9,050 nucleotides of DNA from Bacteroidota bacterium (GTDB lineage: Bacteria > Bacteroidota > Bacteroidia > B-17B0 > B-17BO). Under the pieces are notes generated by a model, which ran no database searches, had not been told where the DNA came from, and saw nothing but the letters and a program-made list of their open reading frames with translations. Below, one piece after another: positions 1 to 6,657 of this stretch. The stretch spans positions 1-9,050 of the forward strand of contig JANXRU010000289.1 of NCBI GenBank assembly GCA_025356715.1, read 5' to 3'. The number at the start of each line of letters is the position of its first letter. The first letter of the stretch is position 1. Position numbers and translations under genes: made by a program.

Positions 1-332
1 GTACCAACAACATCTACATAATCGCCTTCAGCGAATACATCTAATGTTACAATATCTCCTAAGTTTTTAGTTTCTTCAAAAGAACGGAATTCAACTATTT
101 TACGTTTTGGGGTTGTTTTTGCTAATTCAAAATGACCTTTCATAGCGCCTGAAGTATGTTTTTCTTTCTTCTCTTCAAATGCTAATTGTAAAGCAGTATA
201 ACCGTCTTTTTCATTGGTTTTCACTTGCGTAACTACACAAGGACCAGCTTCTATAACTGTGCATGGCACATACTTGCCATTGGCATCGAAGAAACTAGTC
301 ATTCCTATTTTTTTACCAATAATTCCAGACAT
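1..332 (-). CDS. rplC: 50S ribosomal protein L3, N-terminal part (cut by window edge)
   Basis: The first 110 codons of ribosomal protein L3 are readable from an ATG at 332; the rest lies beyond the left edge. The N-terminus [16 protein letters not shown] and the following [13 protein letters not shown] stretch are the L3 signature start. L3 binds 23S rRNA early in 50S assembly, and its long central loop reaches towards the peptidyl-transferase centre; that loop is not in the window. The gene lies 75 nt downstream of rpsJ in the same orientation, the normal S10-operon order (rpsJ, rplC, then rplD and so on, not visible). No Shine-Dalgarno sequence is present; the bases before the ATG are A-rich, as usual in Bacteroidota. 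No stop or frameshift is seen in the readable part. Identification is secure. Confidence 0.96.
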   Translation of the reverse strand, partial: MSGIIGKKIGMTSFFDANGKYVPCTVIEAGPCVVTQVKTNEKDGYTALQLAFEEKKEKHTSGAMKGHFELAKTTPKRKIVEFRSFEETKNLGDIVTLDVFAEGDYVDVVG

Positions 333-380
333 TTTACTTTTTTATTATTTGTTATTTACTATTTTAATTTTCTTTGATTT

Positions 381-405
381 CTCTGTTTCTTAAAAAAGAA
401 CAGAG
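381..405 (-). promoter_or_regulatory. Hairpin in the rpsJ-rplC spacer
   Basis: Read on the coding (minus) strand, CTCTGTTCTT pairs with AAG-A-AACAGAG, giving ten base pairs with one bulged A and a UUUU loop. It starts 2 nt after the rpsJ stop codon and leaves about 48 nt before the rplC start. No U-run follows, so it does not look like an intrinsic terminator. It could be an RNA processing or stability element, or a translational control site separating the str-like and S10-like halves of the operon. The structure is seen in the sequence; any role is inference. Confidence 0.5.
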
Positions 406-407
406 GG

Positions 408-713
408 TTAAACTTTAATCTCTACTTCTACTCCACTTGGTAATTCTAATTTCATTAAAGCATCAACTGTTTTAGAAGAAGAGCTATAAATGTCAATTAA
501 TCGTTTGTAATCACATACTTGAAATTGCTCACGTGCTTTTTTGTTAACGTGTGGCGAACGTAATACTGTGAAAATTCTTTTGTTTGTTGGTAATGGAATT
601 GGTCCGTTAACAACTGCTCCAGTCATTTTAACTGTTTTTACAATTTTCTCAGCCGATTTATCAACTAAGTTGTAATCGTATGATTTTAATTTAATTCTAA
701 TTCTTTGGCTCAT
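408..713 (-). CDS. rpsJ: 30S ribosomal protein S10 (NusE)
   Basis: This 101-aa protein has the usual length and sequence of S10. It starts [18 protein letters not shown], has GPIPLPTNK near residues 37-45, and then the basic loop with [12 protein letters not shown] around residues 53-64 that inserts into the 30S head. S10 is a 30S head protein and, as NusE, also pairs with NusB and NusG in transcription antitermination; that second role is family knowledge. It follows fusA by 32 nt with no tuf gene between them, so the str and S10 operons are continuous here. A hairpin lies just after its stop codon. The ATG at 713 fits the conserved N-terminus exactly. No Shine-Dalgarno sequence is visible before it. 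Confidence 0.97.
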   Translation of the reverse strand: MSQRIRIKLKSYDYNLVDKSAEKIVKTVKMTGAVVNGPIPLPTNKRIFTVLRSPHVNKKAREQFQVCDYKRLIDIYSSSSKTVDALMKLELPSGVEVEIKV

Positions 714-745
714 ATAAAGAACGGTTTATTATTTGTGATTAATTA

Positions 746-2863
746 TTATACTTTTTCTGTTTTACCTTTTGATTTTGCAATAACATCAGCTGCAACGTTA
801 GCTGGAGCATCTGCGTAATGAGAGAATTCCATAGTTGAAGTTGCACGACCAGAAGTTAATGTACGTAATTGAGTTACATAACCAAACATTTCAGACAATG
901 GAACTTTAGCCTTAATAACTTGTGAGTTATTTTTAGAATCCATTCCTTCAATTTGCCCACGACGACGGTTCAAATCACCTACAACGTCACCCATGTTTTG
1001 CTCTGGAGTTAAAACTTCCACTTTCATGATTGGCTCCATTAAAACTGGCTTACATTTCCCTAAAGCTTCACGGTATGCTGAACGAGCACAAATTTCAAAA
1101 GATAAAGAATCTGAATCGACTGCATGGAAAGATCCATCAATCAAGCGAACTTTTAAATTATCTAAAGGATATCCTGCTAAAACACCATTTAACATGGCAG
1201 CTTTAAATCCTTTTTCAACAGATGGAATAAATTCACGAGGAATAGAACCACCAGATATTTCATTCACAAATTGTAAATCAGATTTTGCTTTTTCTCTATC
1301 GAAATCTTCATCAACAGGGCTTAATACAACTTTAATATCAGCAAATTTACCACGACCACCCGTTTGTTTTTTGTAAACCTCGCGGTGTTCATACGTTCCA
1401 GAAATAGCTTCTTTATATGATACTTGAGGCGCACCTTGATTAATCTCAACCTTAAACTCGCGTTTTAAACGGTCAACAATGATTTCTAAGTGTAACTCTC
1501 CCATTCCTGAAATAATAGTTTGACCAGAATCTTCATCGGTATGAACACGGAACGTTGGATCTTCTTCAGCTAATTTATGCAAGCCCACACCTAAACGATC
1601 TAAATCACCTTGAGTTTTAGGCTCAATAGCAATACCTATTACCGGTTCAGGGAAATTCATTGCTTCTAATACGATAGGGAATTTCTCATCACATAACGTA
1701 TCACCTGTTTTAATATCTTTAAACCCAACAGCAGCACCAATGTCACCAGCCTCTAAAAATTCAACTGGATTTTGTTTATTAGCATGCATTTGGAATATAC
1801 GAGAAATACGTTCTTTATTTCCTGAACGAGTGTTCAACACATAAGAACCAGCATCTAAACGACCAGAATAAGCACGGAAGAAACACAAACGACCAACAAA
1901 AGGATCGGTTGCAATTTTAAATGCTAATGCAGTAAATGGCTCTTTAACATCTGGCTTACGAGAAACCTCTTCGCCTGTATCAGGGTGAGTACCTTTAGTT
2001 TCAGGCTTATCTAATGGAGATGGCATTAATTCCATAACCAAATCCAACATAGTTTGAACACCTTTATTTTTGAAAGATGAACCACAAACCATTGGGACAA
2101 TTTTATTTGCAACACATGCTTTACGCAATGCATCTAATACTTCTCTTTCTGTAATTGTTTCTGGAGCGTCGAAAAACTTCTCCATAATTTTATCATCAAA
2201 TTCAGAAACTGCTTCTAACATTTTTTCTCTCCACTCTGTTGCTTCTTCAAGCAAATCTGCTGGAATAGGAACTTCTTGGAAAGTCATTCCTTTATCGTGA
2301 TCATTCCAAACAATACCACGAAAGTTAATTAAATCAACAACACCAATAAAGTTTTCTTCAGAACCGATAGGAATTTGAAGAGGAACTGCATTACCACCTA
2401 AAATTTCGCGAGTTTGTTTAACTACCTTTAAAAAATCGGCACCTTGACGATCCATTTTGTTAACAAAACCTAAACGAGTAACGTTGTAATTATCAGCTAA
2501 GCGCCAATTAGTTTCAGATTGAGGCTCAACACCATCAACAGCTGAAAATAAGAACACTAAACCATCTAATACACGTAAAGAACGATTCACCTCAACTGTA
2601 AAGTCAACGTGTCCAGGTGTATCAATAATATTAATTTTGTAATTGTTATCACGATATTTCCAGAAACAAGTAGTTGCCGCAGAAGTAATAGTGATACCAC
2701 GCTCTTGTTCTTGAGCCATCCAATCCATTGTTGCAGCACCTTCATGCACTTCGCCAATTTTATGATTAACTCCTGTATAATAAAGAATACGCTCTGTTGT
2801 GGTAGTTTTACCAGCATCAATATGCGCCGCGATACCTATATTTCTTGTATATCTTAAGTCCAT
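746..2863 (-). CDS. fusA: Translation elongation factor G
   Basis: This is a full-length 705-aa EF-G, the GTPase that drives tRNA-mRNA translocation and, with RRF, ribosome recycling. The GTP-binding motifs are intact: G1 AHIDAGKT at 13-20, switch I RGITIT at 55-60, G3 DTPGH at 81-85 with the catalytic His85, G4 NKMD at 135-138, and G5 around CGSSF at 260-264. Domain II follows from about 305 and domain III contains SGMGELHLE at 452-460. Domain IV carries the tip loop with His580 (equivalent to E. coli His583), and domain V contains [13 protein letters not shown] at 624-636. Its place between rpsG and rpsJ identifies it as the main elongation EF-G rather than an EF-G2-type paralogue. It starts 6 nt after the rpsG stop, which suggests translational coupling. 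Nothing is broken or missing. Confidence 0.98.
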   Translation of the reverse strand: MDLRYTRNIGIAAHIDAGKTTTTERILYYTGVNHKIGEVHEGAATMDWMAQEQERGITITSAATTCFWKYRDNNYKINIIDTPGHVDFTVEVNRSLRVLDGLVFLFSAVDGVEPQSETNWRLADNYNVTRLGFVNKMDRQGADFLKVVKQTREILGGNAVPLQIPIGSEENFIGVVDLINFRGIVWNDHDKGMTFQEVPIPADLLEEATEWREKMLEAVSEFDDKIMEKFFDAPETITEREVLDALRKACVANKIVPMVCGSSFKNKGVQTMLDLVMELMPSPLDKPETKGTHPDTGEEVSRKPDVKEPFTALAFKIATDPFVGRLCFFRAYSGRLDAGSYVLNTRSGNKERISRIFQMHANKQNPVEFLEAGDIGAAVGFKDIKTGDTLCDEKFPIVLEAMNFPEPVIGIAIEPKTQGDLDRLGVGLHKLAEEDPTFRVHTDEDSGQTIISGMGELHLEIIVDRLKREFKVEINQGAPQVSYKEAISGTYEHREVYKKQTGGRGKFADIKVVLSPVDEDFDREKAKSDLQFVNEISGGSIPREFIPSVEKGFKAAMLNGVLAGYPLDNLKVRLIDGSFHAVDSDSLSFEICARSAYREALGKCKPVLMEPIMKVEVLTPEQNMGDVVGDLNRRRGQIEGMDSKNNSQVIKAKVPLSEMFGYVTQLRTLTSGRATSTMEFSHYADAPANVAADVIAKSKGKTEKV

Positions 2864-2869
2864 TTCTAA

Positions 2870-3337
2870 TTAGAATCTAAAGTGTGAAAATGCTTTGTTG
2901 GCTTCTGCCATTTTATGAATATCTTCTTTCTTTTTGAAAGCAGCTCCTTCTTCTTTAGAAGCAGAAACGATTTCTCCAGCTAATTTTTGAGCCATTGATT
3001 TTTCGTTACGTTTACGAGCATATACAATCATCCATTTAATAGCTAAAGCTAATTTTCTCTCAGGACGAACTTCTGAAGGAATTTGAAAAGTTGCTCCGCC
3101 AACACGACGAGAACGAACTTCAACTTGAGGAGTAACATTTGCTAATCCTTTTTTGAAAACTTCTAGCCCATCTTCGTTAGTACGTTTTGCAACGATTTCT
3201 AAACATTCGTGAAATATTGTAGAAGCGGTATTTTTCTTACCGTCATACATTAAACTGTTTAAAAAACGAGTAACCAATATATCATTGAAAATTGGATCTG
3301 GTAATAAAATTCTTTTTTTGGCGGTCGACTTTCTCAT
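2870..3337 (-). CDS. rpsG: 30S ribosomal protein S7
   Basis: This 155-aa protein is S7, the primary 16S rRNA-binding protein that organises the 30S head near the E site. Hallmarks seen are MRKSTAKKR at the start, PDPIFND at 13-19, LMYDGKKN at 29-36, and [19 protein letters not shown] around residues 69-87 (the beta-hairpin region near the mRNA exit). It ends with [12 protein letters not shown]. The length is normal for the phylum. It is second in the operon, 24 nt after rpsL and 6 nt before fusA. In E. coli S7 represses its own operon by binding the rpsL-rpsG spacer; the 24-nt spacer here is too short for that structure, so such control is not evident. Confidence 0.97.
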   Translation of the reverse strand: MRKSTAKKRILLPDPIFNDILVTRFLNSLMYDGKKNTASTIFHECLEIVAKRTNEDGLEVFKKGLANVTPQVEVRSRRVGGATFQIPSEVRPERKLALAIKWMIVYARKRNEKSMAQKLAGEIVSASKEEGAAFKKKEDIHKMAEANKAFSHFRF

Positions 3338-3361
3338 TGTATGAAATCTATACTTTTATTA

Positions 3362-3775
3362 TTATTTTTTCTTAGCTCCTTTTGCTGGTGCAGCTACTGC
3401 TCCTGCTTTAGGGCGTTTAGTTCCGTATTTAGAACGCTGTTGTTTTCTTCCTTCAACACCTGCAGTATCTAAAGAACCACGAACAATGTGATAACGAACA
3501 CCTGGCAAATCCTTAACACGACCACCACGTACTAATACGATACTGTGTTCTTGCAAGTTATGACCTTCTCCAGGAATATAAGCAATAATTTCTTGCTTAT
3601 TTGTTAAACGCACTTTCGCTACTTTACGCATAGCTGAGTTAGGTTTTTTAGGGGTAGTTGTGTACACACGTGTACAAACACCACGGCGTTGTGGACATGA
3701 ATCCAAAGCGGCCGATTTACTTTTGTTAGGAGCTTTGAAGCGTCCTTTTCTTACTAATTGTGATATTGTAGGCAT
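3362..3775 (-). CDS. rpsL: 30S ribosomal protein S12
   Basis: This 137-aa protein is S12, which lines the decoding centre. It shares numbering with the E. coli protein through the core: [10 protein letters not shown] spans about 39-48 and [13 protein letters not shown] 84-96. Lys43, Lys88 and Pro91, the usual streptomycin-resistance positions, have the wild-type (sensitive) residues, and Asp89, the methylthiolation site used by RimO in other bacteria, is present. The C-terminus carries an Ala/Lys-rich tail beyond RPKAG (125-137), as is common in Bacteroidota. It is the first gene of the operon. An AGGGA motif lies 6 nt before the ATG, a possible Shine-Dalgarno sequence that stands out because the other genes here have none. 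A consensus promoter lies about 60 nt upstream. Confidence 0.97.
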   Translation of the reverse strand: MPTISQLVRKGRFKAPNKSKSAALDSCPQRRGVCTRVYTTTPKKPNSAMRKVAKVRLTNKQEIIAYIPGEGHNLQEHSIVLVRGGRVKDLPGVRYHIVRGSLDTAGVEGRKQQRSKYGTKRPKAGAVAAPAKGAKKK

Positions 3776-3836
3776 TTTATATCCCTGTATTACTTGATTT
3801 TATACTAAATTTAACTTCCCCTCTTTTTAGGGACGG

Positions 3837-3867
3837 CAAATATAGGATTATTTATTTCATCAACAAA
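3837..3867 (-). promoter_or_regulatory. Bacteroidota-type promoter of the rpsL-rpsG-fusA-rpsJ-rplC operon
   Basis: On the minus strand, TTTG (3867-3864) is followed after exactly 19 nt by TATATTTG (3844-3837). This matches the -33 TTTG and -7 TAnnTTTG elements recognised by the primary sigma factor of Bacteroidota. Transcription would begin near 3830, giving a leader of roughly 55 nt before rpsL. That leader begins with a small CCCT/AGGG hairpin (3819-3832) and contains AGGGA just before the ATG. T-rich plus-strand sequence at 3891-3904, read as A-tracts on the promoter strand, lies upstream and could help polymerase binding. Confidence 0.75.
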
Positions 3868-3910
3868 AAAAATGTTAATAAATAGTGAGATTTTTTCTTT
3901 TTTTCTCGAA

Positions 3911-3944
3911 ATGGTTGGTTTTATTAGCGACTAAAGTCAACCAT
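3911..3944 (+). repeat. 13-bp inverted repeat with G-U pairs, probable RNA hairpin
   Basis: ATGGTTGGTTTTA (3911-3923) pairs with TAAAGTCAACCAT (3932-3944) around the 8-nt loop TTAGCGAC. Eleven pairs are Watson-Crick and two adjacent pairs are G-U wobbles. The wobbles form only if the plus strand is transcribed; on the minus strand they become C-A mismatches. This hints at a plus-strand RNA, although an imperfect operator-like palindrome in DNA is also possible. No U-run follows directly, so it is not a terminator by itself. Confidence 0.5.
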
Positions 3945-4102
3945 TATATTGAAAAGTATCATGAAAATGAGCTTTGAATAGCAATTTTTTACTGCTGAAA
4001 GTAAAATTATCATCTATAAAGATTTTTAACGCTAAAAATTCTTACGATACTATCAACAGGTATTTTTAATTGAAATTTAGTAAATGAATTTTGATTTTGG
4101 TT

Positions 4103-4140
4103 CTCAAATAATATACAAATTTAAATTTTTGAGTTTTTTT
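4103..4140 (+). terminator. Weak terminator- or attenuator-like stem with T7 tract
   Basis: CTCAAA (4103-4108) pairs with TTTGAG (4128-4133), and seven T follow immediately (4134-4140). The 19-nt loop contains a self-complementary AAATTTAAATTT that may fold further. The stem is short and low in G+C, so it may be chance in AT-rich DNA. If real, it would end a plus-strand transcript from the spacer about 30 nt before the outer-membrane protein start, either as the end of a small RNA or as an attenuator. Confidence 0.25.
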
Positions 4141-4169
4141 AGCTGTAAATTTATCCGAAAATTAACCTC

Positions 4170-4874
4170 ATGTATATCAAATCATTTTTTGTAATTACTT
4201 TTTTCCTTCTATTTTTCAATAAAGGGTTTTCTCAACGATTTTTTGGAGGATTTACAGCTGGATTAGTTGTTAGTGATATTGACGGAGCTGATACTAGAGA
4301 CCCTGATAATGATTTTCATAAAGTTGGATTTACTGCAGGAGCACTAATGAATACTCAATTGACTAAAAAATCAGTATTTCAGTTTGAACTAAATTACATT
4401 CAAAAAGGAAGTTTGCAACCACCTGATTCGTTAAATAATGGCTATTTTAAAATCGCTTTAGGATATGTAGAAATCCCTTTAATCATAAAACGACAAATTT
4501 ATTTTAATTGGAAACAAAAAAGAGTAAATAAAATTGACATTGAAGCTGGATTATCATACGGCAGAATGGTCCATAATACTGTTATTAGCGGTACAAATTA
4601 TACAATTCCATCAGCTATAAATTACTTTAACACAAACGATATCAGTGTATTAATTGGGGCTGATTATAATTTTACAAAAAACGTTTATTTCTGCTTTAGA
4701 TATAGTAATTCACTGATACCAGCTATTAAGAAAAACTCAGCAAATACAGGAACACAAAGTATTAACACTATAAACAGAGGGAATAATTTAGTATTTCAAT
4801 TTAGTTTTAAGTTTGTGTTTGGCGCAAAAAAAGGAGAAACAACCACGCCAACTATTGTTCCTGTAGCGGATTAA
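4170..4874 (+). CDS. Outer-membrane beta-barrel protein, PorT-like family
   Basis: This 234-aa protein begins with a signal peptide: a short basic start, a hydrophobic core around residues 5-16, and probable cleavage near GFSQ at 19-22, with Q near the mature N-terminus as is common in Bacteroidota. The mature part alternates aromatic/hydrophobic strands with polar loops, as in an eight-strand barrel. GGFTAGLVVSDIDG (26-39), FELNYIQKGS (72-81), YVEIPLIIKR (99-108), IEAGLSYG (124-131), VLIGADYNF (160-168) and NLVFQFSFKFVFG (206-218) resemble the OMP_b-brl_2/PorT-type domain. A hydrophilic Thr/Pro-rich tail (219-234) follows the last strand, which is unusual because barrels often end at that strand. 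The substrate or role is unknown; many members are small barrels without assigned function, so PorT itself should not be assumed. It stands alone, convergent with the next gene. The ATG is supported by the signal peptide. Confidence 0.82.
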   Translation: MYIKSFFVITFFLLFFNKGFSQRFFGGFTAGLVVSDIDGADTRDPDNDFHKVGFTAGALMNTQLTKKSVFQFELNYIQKGSLQPPDSLNNGYFKIALGYVEIPLIIKRQIYFNWKQKRVNKIDIEAGLSYGRMVHNTVISGTNYTIPSAINYFNTNDISVLIGADYNFTKNVYFCFRYSNSLIPAIKKNSANTGTQSINTINRGNNLVFQFSFKFVFGAKKGETTTPTIVPVAD

Positions 4875-4939
4875 AAAAACAGGTAATCAAGAGTAAAATG
4901 TTAAAGAAATTTACTTGCCAATTTTACAAAGAAAAAATT

Positions 4940-6505
4940 CTAAGAACTCGCATATAATTTTAATTTTTCACTAACCTTTTCTTTTATAATAGCTTGAACA
5001 GGTCTGTTTTCAATTTTACTTTCGAGCCATGATATAATGTCAAAATATAAAAAAGCTTTTTTTTCAAATTTTTTATTTTGCAATGATTCCATTTGAAATT
5101 TAAGAAGCGTTAATCTCTTCTTAACGTTTCTAATTTCATGCTCCATCAACAAACGCTTCAAAAAATCAAGAATATATTTTTGATACAACGATAAATCGCC
5201 TTTTTTTCTAAAAAATCGATAAGTTGATTTTATGTAAGATTCCACTAAATCATCATTTCCCAACTCAAAATGACATATTAACGACAAGATCCGGGCAAAG
5301 GAATGCAAATCTTCTCTTAAAGCAATTTCGCGCTCATTAATTATTTTATTTAACCAAGTTAAGGCCGCTCTGTAATTTCCACTTCCAACATACAGGCATG
5401 CGATTTTATAATACAAAAGTAATGTTGAATGCTTATCTAATTTGGTTATAATTTTATAAAGTTCTTTTTCTAAAGCCGCCACAATACGAGTTCCTGATTT
5501 AAATTCGCCCAACATAAAATGACGATTTATTTCATGAATGTAAATTGCTTTAAATAAATTTAGGTTCAAATTTTCAGTTAAAATAATTTTCTTTTCACGT
5601 TTAATGGCGACTAACTTTTTTAACGTTTCCATAAACTCATTATACTTATATAGCTTGTTTTGTGCTGCTAATAAACTATTAAGAGCTTTTATATACATTT
5701 CAGGCTTTAAAATTTTCATTTCAGATTGCTCTTCAAACAAATTGACTAATTTATTTGCATACAGATAACCTTGCTTGAAATTTTGTGTAAAAAAATAAAA
5801 TCCAACATGCGATTTATATAAGAACAGTTTTTCTTGAAATGATAGATTTTTTAAGTCATATGTTGGAAAACTATTTTTAAAAAAGTATGTCACTTTTTCT
5901 AATCCCTCTTTGTCTCTTACAAAACCTAATTGATTATAAAATGAATCGAGTTTAAGTGAAAGATTTGAAAAAATATTTATATTTTGAATACTTTGTGTGA
6001 CTTTAACTGTTTCATCAATAATATTATTAACACGCTCTTCATTTCCAACATCCAACGTTTTAGAAATGACTAACTTTTCGATTTCTAAAATTTCTAACAA
6101 AAAAATAGATTGATCATTAATTATAGCCATTTTCTTAGCTTTATCAATCAACTTAACACATTCCTTATACAAACATTTACTATACAACAATCTAGAATAA
6201 TCAATCAATTCAAGCAACTTAATGCTACTTAAACTATTTGAATTACAAAGCCTTAAACTTTTTAATAATTGAAAATATAAATGTGATTTAAGATTCGGAA
6301 GTTGTAATTGAGTTAATGACTTTTCTTGTTTAAGAATTTTAGCCTCATCATATATTTTTTGTTTCTCAATGGCATCATATAAAACAATGAATTTTTTGTC
6401 ATTAATATCGCCTAAACGAGAAACATACAATTTAAAAAACCGTTTTTCACCTTTAGAAAGGGCTTTAATTAAATTAAATAGTTGTTCAGATTTTACGTTA
6501 GACAT
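4940..6505 (-). CDS. TPR-like helical protein of unknown function (521 aa)
   Basis: I do not know a function for this protein. It has no signal peptide or membrane segment and should be cytoplasmic. It looks almost wholly alpha-helical and rich in Leu, Lys and Phe. The N-terminal part has LIKALSKGEKRFFKLY (12-27) followed by a helical segment ending LYFQLLKSLR (76-85), a pattern I recall from uncharacterised Bacteroidota proteins of about this size; that recollection needs a search. Helix pairs resembling degenerate tetratricopeptide repeats follow, the clearest at 363-390 (YKIACLYVGSGNYRAALTWL), with others near 104-123, 229-257 and 402-433. Such solenoids usually bind other proteins. No enzyme motif is visible. 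It is a single gene with a near-consensus -7 element about 27 nt upstream, divergent from leuA and convergent with the outer-membrane protein gene. It ends in TAG, whereas the other complete genes here end in TAA. Confidence 0.85.
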   Translation of the reverse strand: MSNVKSEQLFNLIKALSKGEKRFFKLYVSRLGDINDKKFIVLYDAIEKQKIYDEAKILKQEKSLTQLQLPNLKSHLYFQLLKSLRLCNSNSLSSIKLLELIDYSRLLYSKCLYKECVKLIDKAKKMAIINDQSIFLLEILEIEKLVISKTLDVGNEERVNNIIDETVKVTQSIQNINIFSNLSLKLDSFYNQLGFVRDKEGLEKVTYFFKNSFPTYDLKNLSFQEKLFLYKSHVGFYFFTQNFKQGYLYANKLVNLFEEQSEMKILKPEMYIKALNSLLAAQNKLYKYNEFMETLKKLVAIKREKKIILTENLNLNLFKAIYIHEINRHFMLGEFKSGTRIVAALEKELYKIITKLDKHSTLLLYYKIACLYVGSGNYRAALTWLNKIINEREIALREDLHSFARILSLICHFELGNDDLVESYIKSTYRFFRKKGDLSLYQKYILDFLKRLLMEHEIRNVKKRLTLLKFQMESLQNKKFEKKAFLYFDIISWLESKIENRPVQAIIKEKVSEKLKLYASS

Positions 6506-6531
6506 CGTAATAATAAAAATAAAATATCTAA

Positions 6532-6539
6532 CAAATATA
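6532..6539 (-). promoter_or_regulatory. Promoter -7 element for the 521-aa protein gene
   Basis: TATATTTG on the minus strand matches the Bacteroidota -7 consensus TAnnTTTG and is identical to the element before rpsL. It lies 26 nt upstream of the start codon, so the leader would be only about 20 nt. No clear TTTG or TTG lies at the expected 19-nt distance, so the -33 element is poor or absent and the promoter may be weak or activator-dependent. Confidence 0.5.
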
Positions 6540-6657
6540 ACTATTTCAGAGATAATTTATAATAAATAACTAATTTATATATCGTAGTAAAATTTATTTT
6601 TTTATTTTTTTAAAAATCATATAATTATACCATTGTGCTCTTAAAATTTTTCAGACA
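6540..6657. other. AT-rich region upstream of leuA
   Basis: This very AT-rich stretch includes long T runs around 6597-6610. I see no consensus TAnnTTTG with a matching -33 element for leuA; TATTTTTT-type boxes near 6600 and TACCATTG near 6628 are one base off. No short leader ORF with Leu codons and no terminator-type hairpin is present, so classical leucine attenuation is not supported. The leuA start has no Shine-Dalgarno sequence. Confidence 0.4.

Larger units (their letters stand above)
3868..4169. other. Hairpin-rich intergenic spacer without a gene
   Basis: This AT-rich stretch lies between the str-operon promoter (leftward) and an outer-membrane protein gene (rightward). No convincing coding sequence is present; the longest candidate, 4084-4194 plus (36 codons), overlaps the next gene out of frame and looks random. 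Structures seen, in order, are a T-rich tract (3891-3904), a 13-bp hairpin (3911-3944), a 7-bp perfect inverted repeat with a 6-nt loop (3987-4006), a 10-bp bulged hairpin with an ACGC loop (4019-4043), and a weak stem followed by seven T (4103-4140). The only promoter-like box before the rightward gene is TAAATTTA at 4146-4153, one base short of TAnnTTTG and without a matching -33 element. Confidence 0.6.

Noticed and set aside
993..1376. Open frame of 127 codons on the plus strand inside fusA.
   Set aside because: It is antisense to a fully conserved, intact part of EF-G and its translation resembles no protein; it is a shadow frame.
2070..2857. Several shorter open frames on both strands within the 5' half of fusA (2070-2300 plus, 2609-2857 plus, 2587-2820 minus).
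   Set aside because: All lie wholly inside the intact EF-G reading frame, which accounts for the sequence conservation.
4084..4194. Possible 36-codon ORF on the plus strand ahead of the outer-membrane protein gene.
   Set aside because: It overlaps the start of the real gene out of frame, has a random Phe/Lys-rich composition expected of AT-rich DNA, and has no ribosome-binding or promoter signal.
4883..4915. Possible terminator between the convergent genes: CAAG-AG-TAAA with TTTACTTG.
   Set aside because: The stem is only about 8 bp with a 2-nt bulge and a 12-nt loop, and no T-run follows on either strand; not strong enough to annotate.
6369..6569. Plus-strand open frame overlapping the start of the 521-aa gene.
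   Set aside because: It is antisense to the N-terminal coding part and its promoter region, with a low-complexity Ile/Lys-rich C-terminus and no initiation signal.
6562..6579. A/T-only inverted repeat (ATAAAT/ATTTAT) upstream of leuA.
   Set aside because: Six A/T pairs in a stretch of nearly pure A/T are expected by chance.
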